Below, piece by piece: positions 46,068 through 54,189 of a DNA stretch of 64,000 bases. The number at the start of each line of letters is the position of its first letter. The first letter of the stretch is position 1. The stretch comes from Bog-473 sp963742035 (GTDB lineage: Bacteria > Actinomycetota > Acidimicrobiia > Acidimicrobiales > RAAP-2), in the NCBI GenBank assembly GCA_963742035.1, contig CAVUKH010000007.1, positions 558,001-622,000 on the forward strand, read 5' to 3'. The translations under genes were made by a program, and so were the position numbers. The notes below the pieces were generated by a model that was not told the origin of the DNA, searched no databases, and saw only the letters and a list, made by a program, of their open reading frames with translations.

Positions 46068-47087
46068 TCAGCCGTCCAGGCGCTTCTGCCAGAAGTTCCC
46101 TTCGCTGGCGATCTCGAATCCCATCATCTCGTTCACCGCGATCATCGGTGCATTGACGGCCGCGTTGCCGGTGATGATCAGCCGCACCTCGGGTGCCTGC
46201 CGAGTCAATGCCGCCGCGTTGGCGATCTTGACGGCCAGCCCCAGACGATGGCCCCGGTGCTCGGGGCGCACGACGGTCAGCATCTGCCAGGCCTGGCCCG
46301 GAGCATCGGCGGCGAGGAGGAGCTCGGTGCAGGCGACGAGACGACCCGTGGCGCGGTGCTCCGCCACCGCGATCAGGTAGCGGGCGCCGCGCGCGACGCG
46401 GAGGGCGTCGTTCTCGTGCACCCGATCGGCGTCCCACACTTCCTCTTCGTGGCCTTCGTCACCGTGCGGTTCGTCGGTGGACATGGACCGGAAGAGGGCG
46501 CACTGGTCTTCGAGGTAGCTCGCCGGCCAGGGTGCCTCGAAGGTCTGGACGCGGTACGCGGACGCATCGCGGGCCCGTTCGACTTCGGCTCGCAACTCCT
46601 CCAGATGTCCTGCCTCCAGCGGGACCGCAAGATGACGGATATTGCCGCTCAGCATGACTTCGAAACCGACCTTCGGTCCGAACCACAACGAGGCGTCGTC
46701 CGCGACGCGGTCGATCGGCGCGTCCACAATGGAGTTGAGGACGGCGCGCCCGCCCGCTCGCCCGCGCTCGGCCATGGCGTTGACGATGGCCGTCCCCACG
46801 CCGCGACGCCTCTGGGCCGGGTCGACCGCCACCGTGACTTCGGCGCTGCCCAGGTTGTCGCGCAGTGGCAGCTCCATCATGCCCACACCGAGGATCGGAC
46901 CGTCGGACTCCCGCGCCGCCAGCAGATCGAACCGCTTCGACCGGCTGCGGTGCTGGGCGAAGGCACGGATGTCCGACAGCGTGAACCCGGTGAGGTCCGG
47001 CCAGAAGTCCCTGTCGCTGGCACGGAGGACTGCGGTCCATTCCTCCAGCTCGTTCTCGTCCGCTGGGTCGACGAGGCGTACGTCCAT
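46068..47087 (-). CDS. Tandem GNAT acetyltransferase
   Basis: Protein of 339 residues with two GNAT folds. The first has the acetyl-CoA loop QRRRGVGTAIVNAM (about 91-104) after VTVAVDP; the second has RPEHRGHRLGLAVK (about 274-287) and NEMMGFEI near the end. The middle (HGDEGHEEEVWDAD) is acidic. Both acetyl-CoA loops look intact. Substrate unknown; tandem GNATs of this layout are common in actinobacteria. ATG 47087 has AAGGTGG just upstream (CAAGGT is also at the leaderless spacing). It sits alone between pheT and argC. Confidence 0.85.
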   Translation of the reverse strand: MDVRLVDPADENELEEWTAVLRASDRDFWPDLTGFTLSDIRAFAQHRSRSKRFDLLAARESDGPILGVGMMELPLRDNLGSAEVTVAVDPAQRRRGVGTAIVNAMAERGRAGGRAVLNSIVDAPIDRVADDASLWFGPKVGFEVMLSGNIRHLAVPLEAGHLEELRAEVERARDASAYRVQTFEAPWPASYLEDQCALFRSMSTDEPHGDEGHEEEVWDADRVHENDALRVARGARYLIAVAEHRATGRLVACTELLLAADAPGQAWQMLTVVRPEHRGHRLGLAVKIANAAALTRQAPEVRLIITGNAAVNAPMIAVNEMMGFEIASEGNFWQKRLDG

Positions 47088-47115
47088 CGAACCACCTTGC
47101 CACGCTGGCGGTCGC

Positions 47116-49653
47116 TCAGCGCAGGGAAGCGCCGAAGCCGCGGGTCACGGCGTCGATGCAGCGCGTGCGCAACCCGCCCACCTCCTCGTCCGTGAGGGTG
47201 CGGTCGTCGGCACAGAAACGAAGCCGGTAGGCCAGGCTCCGGGCACCCTCGTCGATGCCGGCACCGCGGTACACGTCGAAGAGGTGGACGGATTCGAGGA
47301 GATCGCCCCCCGCATCGCGCAATGCGTCTGCAACGGCGTCGGCCGGATGACGGTCCTCCACCACGAAGGCCAGGTCGATGTCCGATGACGGGAACCGGCT
47401 GACGGCTCCACCCACCGTGATGCGGCGGGGCACCCGCTCGTGGTCGAAGAGCAGGCCGAGGTCGACCTCGAGCCAGCCGACTCGCCGGGCCGTCGTCCCG
47501 CTGCCCGATGGGCGGGTCAGGTCGAACCGTGCTGCGACCGCGGGGTCGATCTCCCCCACTGCGCCGATCGTGACCTCGTCCAAACTGCCGGCACGGGCCA
47601 CGAGATGCGCCGAACGGGTCGGATGCAATCCGGGCAGCGGCGGCGTTCCGTCACCCGGCGGGACGAGGCGCACCCCGTCCAGACGGAGCGAGTCCGCCAA
47701 GACCTGCCAGGCGGCCACCGCCGCACGAGCGTCGTCATCCTGATTGGCGAAGACGGCCGAGAGAAGCTCGCGCTCCCCCGGCAATTCGGCCCGTTCGGTG
47801 CCGCCGGCCCCACTGCGTTCGACGATCCGCGCCAAGCCCGCGCCGGGATGGGAGAAGACAACGCCGACCTCGAACAGTCGCACGTCGGGCTGCCGCCGGC
47901 TGGCGTTGTAGGCCAGCGCGCCGAGCAGTCCGGGTAATAGGGAGCGGCGGAGGAACGGCTTCTCAGCGTCGAGGGGGTTGGCCACCAGGACCGCCGGTCC
48001 GATGAGGTCCACGTCGTCGTGCGCGCTCGCTGACACGAAGGTGTCGGTCCAGCCCTCCGTGACGCCCAGTCCCCGCATCACGTCTTTGACCTCACGCCGT
48101 GAGCGCTGCAATGGCGTCAACCCACCCGGCTGCGGCCACGTCGGTACCCGGCGCGGCACATTGGAGTACCCGAACGTGCGGGCGATCTCCTCAATGACGT
48201 CATCGACGCCGTAGGGCTCGGCCCGGACGTCGGGGCGATTCGTCGGCACCTGGACGGCCAGGACGCCGTCGCCCGCATCCCCTCGCTGCTCCAGCACCGT
48301 GAAGCCGATCGGTTCAATGAGGCGGGCGATCTCTGCGGGACCGAGTGCCACGCCGATCTGGCGGTGCACCCGGGCGATGGGCACCGAGACGACGAAGGGT
48401 TCGGGCACGTGGGCGCGCACGTCGAGCATGCCGTCGGCGACCTCGAGCCCGGGCACGCTCTCCGCCAGCAGCTGGCAGAAGCGCCGCACCGACGGCTCTA
48501 TCACCCACGGGTCGACGCCGCGCTCGAAGCGCGCCGACGCTTCCGTGCGGAGTCCGAGGCGCTTGGAGGTGCGCGCGATGGCCATGGGTGTGAAGTAGGC
48601 CGCCTCGAGCAGCACCTCGGTCGTGGTCTGGGCGATCTCCGACGAGGCACCTCCCATGATTCCGCCGATGCCGACCGGGGTGCCCTCGGCATCACAGATG
48701 AGGCAGTCCTCGCCGGTGTCGCCGAGGCTCCGTCCCTGCTCCCCCACCCGGCGCTGCACCCCGTCGAGCGTCTCGACCGTCTCGCCCGGCCGGGCGCGGC
48801 GGACCGTCAGCCCGCGCCCGGGCAGCAGCGACAGATCGTAGGGATGCGTCGGCTGGCCAAGCTCGAGCATGACGTAGTTCGAGGCGTCCACGACGTTGTT
48901 GATCGGGCGCATGCCGGCCAGCAGGAGGCGCTGGGCGATCCAGCGCGGTGAGGGTCCCACGGTGACGCCGCGCAGGACGGTCACCGTGAGCCGGGGGCAG
49001 AGGTCGGCCGAGTCCACGGAGGCGCTCGCAGCCCGCTCCACTGGCCAGCCGCTCGCCGCCGGCGCGGGCGGTTCGGGCAGCGTGAACGGCAGCTCGAGGC
49101 GCCCCGCCAGGTCGCGGGCGATACCCGAAATGCACCAGGCGTCGGGACGGTTGCCTTCGACCGCAATGTCGAAGACGGTGTCGACCCGCAGTCCGAGCGC
49201 CTCCATGATCGGCGTCCCCGGCTCACCCGGCGACTCGTCCGCCAGGATCAGCAGGCCGGCGCCGTCATCGGTGAGTGCGAGCTCCTTGCCCGAGCACAAC
49301 ATGCCGTGGGACATCACGCCTCGCAGGGGTCGGGCGGAGATCTCGAGGCCGCCGGGCAGGATCGCCCCGACCGGGGCCAGAGGTACGCGGTCCCCCACCC
49401 CGAAGTTGGTGGCGCCGCACACGATCTCGAGCGGCTCGCCTGTGCCGCCGTCGACGATGGTCAGCCGGATTTTGTCGGCGCCCTTGATCGGGCGGATTTC
49501 GAGCACCCGGCCGACCACCACGTCACCCAGCCCCTCGCCGACGTGCTCGATCGCCTCGACGACGAGACCGAGGTCGTCCAGCGCGTCACGCAACACCCCG
49601 ACGTCGTCGGGGAACGGGGCGAAATCACGGAGCCAGCTGAGCGGAGCGCGCAC
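47116..49653 (-). CDS. pheT: Phenylalanyl-tRNA synthetase, beta subunit
   Basis: Large subunit of the tetrameric enzyme that charges tRNA-Phe, 845 residues. Domains in order: start core LSWLRDF, an EMAP-like tRNA-binding domain (about 40-150, GKELALTDDGAGL), the B3/B4 editing region, the B5 region, the catalytic-like core (GTTEGWTDTF-type segment VTEGWTDTFVSASA), and a C-terminal anticodon-binding FDX-ACB domain with LFDVYRGAGID. GTG 49653 is 44 bases after the pheS stop, with GAGAAAG upstream. Transcribed with pheS. Confidence 0.96.
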   Translation of the reverse strand: MRAPLSWLRDFAPFPDDVGVLRDALDDLGLVVEAIEHVGEGLGDVVVGRVLEIRPIKGADKIRLTIVDGGTGEPLEIVCGATNFGVGDRVPLAPVGAILPGGLEISARPLRGVMSHGMLCSGKELALTDDGAGLLILADESPGEPGTPIMEALGLRVDTVFDIAVEGNRPDAWCISGIARDLAGRLELPFTLPEPPAPAASGWPVERAASASVDSADLCPRLTVTVLRGVTVGPSPRWIAQRLLLAGMRPINNVVDASNYVMLELGQPTHPYDLSLLPGRGLTVRRARPGETVETLDGVQRRVGEQGRSLGDTGEDCLICDAEGTPVGIGGIMGGASSEIAQTTTEVLLEAAYFTPMAIARTSKRLGLRTEASARFERGVDPWVIEPSVRRFCQLLAESVPGLEVADGMLDVRAHVPEPFVVSVPIARVHRQIGVALGPAEIARLIEPIGFTVLEQRGDAGDGVLAVQVPTNRPDVRAEPYGVDDVIEEIARTFGYSNVPRRVPTWPQPGGLTPLQRSRREVKDVMRGLGVTEGWTDTFVSASAHDDVDLIGPAVLVANPLDAEKPFLRRSLLPGLLGALAYNASRRQPDVRLFEVGVVFSHPGAGLARIVERSGAGGTERAELPGERELLSAVFANQDDDARAAVAAWQVLADSLRLDGVRLVPPGDGTPPLPGLHPTRSAHLVARAGSLDEVTIGAVGEIDPAVAARFDLTRPSGSGTTARRVGWLEVDLGLLFDHERVPRRITVGGAVSRFPSSDIDLAFVVEDRHPADAVADALRDAGGDLLESVHLFDVYRGAGIDEGARSLAYRLRFCADDRTLTDEEVGGLRTRCIDAVTRGFGASLR

Positions 49654-49696
49654 GGGGGACTTTCTCGTTGTGGGGCTTGGTCGTCGGGCGAAGGGG

Positions 49697-50797
49697 TCAG
49701 AACTGCGAGAGGAAGCGGATGTCGTTCTCCAGGAAGGAGCGCATGTCCGGAATGGCATGGCGCATCTGCGCCAGCCGGTCGATGCCGAACCCGAAGGCGA
49801 ACCCCGACCAGACGTCGGCGTCGATCCCCACGGCGGCGAAGACGGCGGGGTCGACCATGCCGCAGCCTCCGAGCTCGATCCAGCCGGTGTGCGAGCAGGT
49901 GCGGCACCCCTCGCCCAGGCAGACGGTGCAGGTGACCTCGTACTCGGCCGAGGGCTCGGTGAAGGGGAAGTAGGCCGGACGCAGGCGTGAGCGCATGCCC
50001 GGGCCGAAGTAGGCCTCCGTGAAGGACTGGATCGTGCCGGCGAGATCGCCGAAGGTGATGTCCCGGTCGACCACCAGCCCCTCTATTTGGTTGAACACCG
50101 GGAGGTGCCGGGCGTCGGGGGTGTCGAGACGGAAGCACTTGCCCGGCATGACGGCGTGGATCGGCAGCGAGTCGTCGCGCACCGCCTCCTCCATCAGGTG
50201 GATCTGTACCGGCGAGGTGTGCGTGCGCAGCAGCACCGTCTCCGGCTCCCCGATGTCGAGGTACATGGTGTCGTACATGCCGCGCGCCGGATGCGCCGGC
50301 GGGATGTTCAGCGCCTCGAAGTTGTACCAGTCCGTCTCCGCCTCAGGGCCCTCGGCCACCGTGAACCCCATGCCCACGAAGACATCCTCCAGCTCGGCCC
50401 GGGCCTGGGTGGCGGGATGCAGATGCCCGCGTGCCGGCGCCGTGCGCACCTGGTCCGGGATGACCTCGGTCAGGTCGAGGCGGTCGGCCCGGAGCGCCTC
50501 GGCCCGCTCGGACTCCGCCAGCTCGGCACGGCGGGCCGCCAGCAGCGCCCTGAGCTGTGACTGGGCCGCACCGATCCGGCGGCCTTCTTCCTTGCGAGCC
50601 TCGGGGTCGAGGCCGCCCAGGGCGCGGTGAGCCCGGTTCAGCGGGGAGCGCTTGCCGAGGAGCTCCGTGTCGACCTGGTTCAGAGCCTCGGTGGATGCCG
50701 CGTCCTCAATGGCCCGCGCGCCGTCGGCGGTGATGCGATCGATGTCGAAGTTCTCGTTCTTGAGTGCCATGTCGCCGAATTCCCTGTCGTCAGTCAT
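49697..50797 (-). CDS. pheS: Phenylalanyl-tRNA synthetase, alpha subunit
   Basis: Catalytic class II subunit of 366 residues. N-terminal coiled coil (about 20-95), then HPATQARAELEDVFVGMGF, motif 2 around RTHTSPVQIHLM, and motif 3 GFAFGFGIDRLAQMRH. A CTVCLGEGCRTCSHTGW cysteine-rich insertion lies before the GGCGMVDP strand, as in other actinobacterial PheS. ATG 50797 overlaps the upstream methyltransferase end; the in-frame ATG at 50770, with GGGA ahead of it, is an alternative. Confidence 0.95.
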   Translation of the reverse strand: MTDDREFGDMALKNENFDIDRITADGARAIEDAASTEALNQVDTELLGKRSPLNRAHRALGGLDPEARKEEGRRIGAAQSQLRALLAARRAELAESERAEALRADRLDLTEVIPDQVRTAPARGHLHPATQARAELEDVFVGMGFTVAEGPEAETDWYNFEALNIPPAHPARGMYDTMYLDIGEPETVLLRTHTSPVQIHLMEEAVRDDSLPIHAVMPGKCFRLDTPDARHLPVFNQIEGLVVDRDITFGDLAGTIQSFTEAYFGPGMRSRLRPAYFPFTEPSAEYEVTCTVCLGEGCRTCSHTGWIELGGCGMVDPAVFAAVGIDADVWSGFAFGFGIDRLAQMRHAIPDMRSFLENDIRFLSQF

Positions 50798-51656
50798 CAG
50801 ATCGGGCCAATCCGCCGTCCGCGATGCTACGCGGCGCGGCACCGCCCACCCGGCGTTGGCGGAACGCCTCGAAGCAGACCACGGCGCAGGCCACGCCGAC
50901 GTTGAGGGATTCGGCCCGACCAGCCATCGGGATGGCCAGCTTCCCGGACAGCGCGGCGACCAGCTCGGGGTCGAGCCCGGAGGACTCGTTGCCCAGGAAG
51001 AGGGCCGACGGTATCGACCAGTCGAGCCCGGCGTAGTCCTCGCCGTCGCGGACCACGGTGGCCAGCGTGCGGAACCCTGTGCTCGCGAGCTCGGTGGCGA
51101 GCTCACGCGGGTCGGGTCGCACCGCCAGGGGTACGTGGAACAGAGAGCCGGCCGAGGAGCGCACCGTCTTGGGGTTGTACGGGTCGACCGAGTCGCCGGC
51201 GTAGACCACCAGCGTCGACCCGGAAGCATCGGCCGCCCGCAGCACGGTGCCGGCGTTGCCGGGGTCACGCACGTCGACCAGGACGACGACGAGCGCACCC
51301 GGGTGAGCGGACCAGGTGTCTGAGCCGGCCGACGGCTCCTCGAGCATCGGGAGCACGGCGAGCACGGGCTGGGGCGTGACCGTGTCGGCGACCCGCTCCA
51401 GGACTCCGGCCGCCAGGGGGAACACCCGCACGCCGGCGGCTTCGGCACGCCGACACACGTCCTGGACGGTGCGGTCGCGGTCACCGTCCGGGGCAAGGTA
51501 GAGGGACTCGACGGCGACGCCCGCATTCAGCGCGCTCCGTATGAGCTCCGCCCCCTCGGCGACGAAGGCGCGCTCGCTCCAGCGCGCCGAACGCTTCTGC
51601 AGCAGCCCGCGCAGCCGGCGGATCCGCCGGTGCGAAAAGGCCAGCCGCTGGGTCAG
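50790..51656 (-). CDS. SpoU/TrmH-family RNA 2-prime-O-methyltransferase
   Basis: SAM-dependent methyltransferase of 288 residues: N-terminal L30e-like substrate-binding domain (about 1-95) and a SPOUT knot with DVRDPGNAGTVLRAADA, LFLGNESSGL and SLNVGVACAVVCFEAF. It probably modifies rRNA or tRNA (RlmB/TsnR-like). No ATG, GTG or TTG is well placed: the frame from 51857 has none before the family start. CTG 51656 overlaps the rplT stop as CTGA and has GAGG seven bases upstream, so CTG is proposed. Part of the infC-rpmI-rplT-pheST block. Confidence 0.88.
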   Translation of the reverse strand: MTQRLAFSHRRIRRLRGLLQKRSARWSERAFVAEGAELIRSALNAGVAVESLYLAPDGDRDRTVQDVCRRAEAAGVRVFPLAAGVLERVADTVTPQPVLAVLPMLEEPSAGSDTWSAHPGALVVVLVDVRDPGNAGTVLRAADASGSTLVVYAGDSVDPYNPKTVRSSAGSLFHVPLAVRPDPRELATELASTGFRTLATVVRDGEDYAGLDWSIPSALFLGNESSGLDPELVAALSGKLAIPMAGRAESLNVGVACAVVCFEAFRQRRVGGAAPRSIADGGLARSDD

Positions 51657-52036
51657 GAAGCGACCTCGGCCACGGGCGCAGTGGACAGGGCGTCCTGCGC
51701 AGTGACCACGAGTGCGCCGAATGCCTCGGCGTCGCTCACGGCCAGATCGGCCAGGACCTTGCGGTCGACCTCCACGCCGGCCAGGTGCAGGCCGTTGATG
51801 AAGCGGCTGTAGCTCATGCCGTGCTGCCGGGTCCCGGCGTTGATGCGCTGGATCCACAGCTTGCGGAAGTCCCCCTTGCGGGCACGACGGTCCCGAAAGG
51901 CGTACTGCATCGAGTGCATGAGCTGCTCGTTGGCCGCCCGGTAGGAGCGGCTCTTGTTTCCGTAGTACCCCTTCGCCTGCTCGAGGACAGCGCGGTGGTG
52001 CTTGCGGCCGTGGACGGACCGCTTCACTCTGGCCAT
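51653..52036 (-). CDS. rplT: Ribosomal protein L20
   Basis: Primary 23S-binding protein of the large subunit, 127 residues. MARVKRSVHGRKHHR, GYYGNKSRSYRAANEQLMHS and INGLHLAGVEVDRKVLADLA are family signatures. ATG 52036 has AGAGGAG seven bases upstream. It ends in a short extra tail (STAPVAEVAS). The 72-bp gap after rpmI shows no gene. In many bacteria L20 represses this operon; no L20 pseudoknot was identified here. Confidence 0.97.
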   Translation of the reverse strand: MARVKRSVHGRKHHRAVLEQAKGYYGNKSRSYRAANEQLMHSMQYAFRDRRARKGDFRKLWIQRINAGTRQHGMSYSRFINGLHLAGVEVDRKVLADLAVSDAEAFGALVVTAQDALSTAPVAEVAS

Positions 52037-52108
52037 GGGGGTGCTCCTCTCATCAAGATCTCGGTGTGTCGGGTGGTGTGCGCCGGGGCGCGGTGGGATC
52101 GCCTGCGC

Positions 52109-52303
52109 TCAGATGCCCAGCTGCCGGCGCGTCGCCCGCTCGTCCGCCTTGGACACGTCGGACTCACGTCCGAGCCGCCGCATGCGGACGCTGCTCTTCG
52201 TCTCGAAATTGTGCCCCCGGAAGGCCTGGCGCCGGCGCAAGCGGCCGGAGCCGGTCACCTTGATGCGCTTGGCGGCGCCCCGGTCCGTTTTCATCTTCGG
52301 CAT
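52109..52303 (-). CDS. rpmI: Ribosomal protein L35
   Basis: Small basic protein of 64 residues: MPKMKTDRGAAKRIKVTGSG then RRRQAFRGHNFETKSS. The true start is ATG 52303, four bases after the infC stop, with GAGGGA ahead; a longer frame to 52456 lies inside infC. Between infC and rplT as usual. Confidence 0.97.
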   Translation of the reverse strand: MPKMKTDRGAAKRIKVTGSGRLRRRQAFRGHNFETKSSVRMRRLGRESDVSKADERATRRQLGI

Positions 52304-52307
52304 TGCG

Positions 52308-53039
52308 TCATCCCTCTTCGGTTGATGCTGCGACTTCGCTGATCCCGTTGACCTCACCGGCTGCCGGCGCACTTCCGTTCCCCTCGGCCGGGGGGTCCGC
52401 CGCCTCACCCGTCCCGTTCCCGGCTGCCTGATCGGCTGCCGCCTGGGGAGCGGCATCGGCGCCCGGCTTGTCGGTGCGCGACTGGTTGGTGGCCCTCGAC
52501 TGTGCGGCCTGACGGGCCCGCTTGTCGGGGGCGAGCACCATGATCATGTTGCGGTTGTCGAGCTTGGGCTCTGCCTCGACCTTGGCGATGCCCTCCATTT
52601 GCTCGGCGATGCGGTCGAGGATCCGCTTCCCGTGTTCGGGGTGGTACACCTCGCGGCCTCGGAACATGATCGTGATCTTGACCTTGTGCCCTTCGCCCAG
52701 GAACTTGGCCACCTGCCGGGTCTTGGTGTCGAAGTCCCCCGGCCCGATCTTCGGCCGGTACTTCATCTCCTTGATCCCGACGTGGACCGTCTTGCGGCGG
52801 CTCTCCTTGGCCCGCTGGGCCTCGTCGAACTTGAACTTGCCGAAGTCCATGATCCGGCAGACGGGGGGATTGGCCATGGGGGCGACTTCGACGAGGTCGA
52901 GATCGAGCTCCTTGGCGATCGCCAGGGCCTCGGGGAGCGGTTTGATGCCTAGTTGCACACCGTCGGGGTCCACGAGCCGGACTTCACGGGCACGGATTCG
53001 GTCATTGATCCGGTGCTCTGTTGTGGTTTCAGCGACGAT
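52308..53039 (-). CDS. infC: Translation initiation factor IF-3 with AUC start
   Basis: Binds the 30S subunit and proofreads start codons; 243 residues. The family start INDRIRAREVRLVDPDG lies upstream of the first GTG (52973), so the real start is further out. Directly upstream in frame are TGA TGA CGC and then ATC 53039, with GAGGTG nine bases before it; no ATG, GTG or TTG occurs in between. The atypical start codon is expected, because IF-3 autoregulates its gene through AUU/AUC-type starts in other bacteria. The core has ELDLDLVEVAP, MDFGKFKF and KVKITIMFRGREV. A low-complexity Ala/Gly/Glu tail of about 60 residues is an actinobacterial feature. Confidence 0.95.
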   Translation of the reverse strand: MVAETTTEHRINDRIRAREVRLVDPDGVQLGIKPLPEALAIAKELDLDLVEVAPMANPPVCRIMDFGKFKFDEAQRAKESRRKTVHVGIKEMKYRPKIGPGDFDTKTRQVAKFLGEGHKVKITIMFRGREVYHPEHGKRILDRIAEQMEGIAKVEAEPKLDNRNMIMVLAPDKRARQAAQSRATNQSRTDKPGADAAPQAAADQAAGNGTGEAADPPAEGNGSAPAAGEVNGISEVAASTEEG

Positions 53040-53228
53040 GCGTCATCACACCTCTCACTCGGGCCGGCGGTCCTTCCGCAAGCCAATCCGTGGAGCGAGG
53101 CCAACCAGCGGGCAGGGCCCGCGGGAGAGAGGCGATCGACCTGGCGCACGGTGATCCCCGCCTGGGCGGGGTGGTGGCCAGGTGGAGGCCGCTCAGTGGG
53201 GGCCCCGCTTCCATGTAGTCAAGGAGCA
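53040..53228 (-). promoter_or_regulatory. Long infC leader region
   Basis: About 190 bp of GC-rich, hairpin-prone leader between the divergent DUF1844 promoter and infC. CCCCGCC-TG-GGCGGGG (53156-53171) is a perfect hairpin. A TATGCT on the minus strand near 53229-53234 is a possible -10. A regulatory leader for IF-3 or L20 is plausible but not shown. Confidence 0.45.
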
Positions 53229-53234
53229 TAGGGT
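53229..53234 (+). promoter_or_regulatory. Leaderless promoter -10 of the DUF1844-like gene
   Basis: TAGGGT, exactly six bases before ATG 53241; the divergent infC promoter must overlap it. Confidence 0.55.
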
Positions 53235-53240
53235 ACCAGC

Positions 53241-53699
53241 ATGAGCAGCTTGTGGACACCGTCGGGAGAGCATTTCCCCAAGAAGGAGGGCGACGACACC
53301 GCTTCTCCGCCCCCGGGTCGGCCGGGCGACACCGGCGTCACGGTGACGTCACCGGAGGCCCCCCTCACCTCGGAGCAAGCGGCGGCCCAGGCCGAGGTCG
53401 ACGCCATGCGGGCCCAGCTGGCCCACACTCCGGCAGAGGTGGTGGTGGCCAACCACTGCTACGGGCTCTTCGAGCTCGCCGCGATCTACCTCTCGCAGAA
53501 CCCGCCCCAGCTCTTTCAGGCCCGCCTGGCCATCGACGGTCTCGGCGCCCTGCTCGACGGGCTCCGGGGCCGCCTCGGAGAGGCCGAACCGCCCCTCCTC
53601 GAGTCGCTCTCCCAGCTCCGACTGGCCTTCGTGAGCCTGGAAGGGGCCGAGAAGAGCGCCTCGGAGGGCGCCGCCAACGCCGGCCACGACCTGAACTAG
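53241..53699 (+). CDS. DUF1844-like protein
   Basis: Small cytoplasmic protein of 152 residues. Disordered N-terminus (about 1-45) then a helical domain: ANHCYGLFELAAIYLS, ARLAIDGLGALLDGLRGRL, LLESLSQLRLAFV. This order of segments resembles DUF1844, which is often found beside infC in actinobacteria (from memory). Function unknown. ATG 53241 has TAGGGT six bases upstream. Its TAG stop shares CTAG with the stop of the convergent SRPBCC gene. Confidence 0.75.
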   Translation: MSSLWTPSGEHFPKKEGDDTASPPPGRPGDTGVTVTSPEAPLTSEQAAAQAEVDAMRAQLAHTPAEVVVANHCYGLFELAAIYLSQNPPQLFQARLAIDGLGALLDGLRGRLGEAEPPLLESLSQLRLAFVSLEGAEKSASEGAANAGHDLN

Positions 53700-54139
53700 G
53701 AGTGACGGGCCCGGTCCGCCGCGGCGGCGAGCCCCTCCACCGTCCGCTTGATGAATTTCCCCAGCTCGCGGCGGTAGATCCAGCCGCTGCCGGGCACCTT
53801 GGGCCGGAAGGTCGAGCGCCAATTGATGGTGGTGCCGGTCGGGGCCGGCGTCAGCGTGATGACCGCCCGGTAACGCCGTAGCGGGAGCCCCGCCTCGAGC
53901 TCGTAAGCGAAGACCTCGCCGGGACGGCACACCACCACACGCTCGCGGCTCTTGTGGCGGCCCGTGGTGAAGAGCCGCACGGCGCCCAGGCCCTCGGGCG
54001 ACCCCGCTCCGGGGTCGATGAGCTCGAAGGACCCCAGAGGCGACCACTCGGGCCAGGTGGAGCCGTCCGCCAGGAGTGCGTAGACGGACCCGGGATCGGC
54101 GCCCGTGGTCACCGTCTCGTCGATCACCTGCTCCGGCAT
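53696..54139 (-). CDS. SRPBCC-family protein
   Basis: Bet v1/START-fold protein of 147 residues: DPGSVYALLADGSTWPEWSP opens the domain, RRYRAVITLTP and INWRSTFRPKVPGSGW follow, and the C-terminal helix is basic. It probably binds a hydrophobic ligand. ATG 54139 has GGGAGG six bases upstream. The gene diverges from a TetR gene across 48 bp that contain an 18-bp palindrome, so the regulator probably controls it, perhaps with the same ligand class. Confidence 0.85.
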   Translation of the reverse strand: MPEQVIDETVTTGADPGSVYALLADGSTWPEWSPLGSFELIDPGAGSPEGLGAVRLFTTGRHKSRERVVVCRPGEVFAYELEAGLPLRRYRAVITLTPAPTGTTINWRSTFRPKVPGSGWIYRRELGKFIKRTVEGLAAAADRARHS

Positions 54140-54171
54140 GGCCTGCCTCCCGTCGATCGGTTGCCTTCGGA

Positions 54172-54189
54172 ATGTACCATTTGGTACAT
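54172..54189. promoter_or_regulatory. TetR operator in the SRPBCC-tetR intergenic region
   Basis: ATGTACCATTTGGTACAT is a perfect 18-bp palindrome except for the central two bases. It covers TACATT (a -10 for the SRPBCC gene on the minus strand, 54171-54176), TACCAT (a -10 for tetR, 54175-54180, seven bases before ATG 54188) and the tetR start codon, so one bound repressor would block both genes. Confidence 0.8.
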
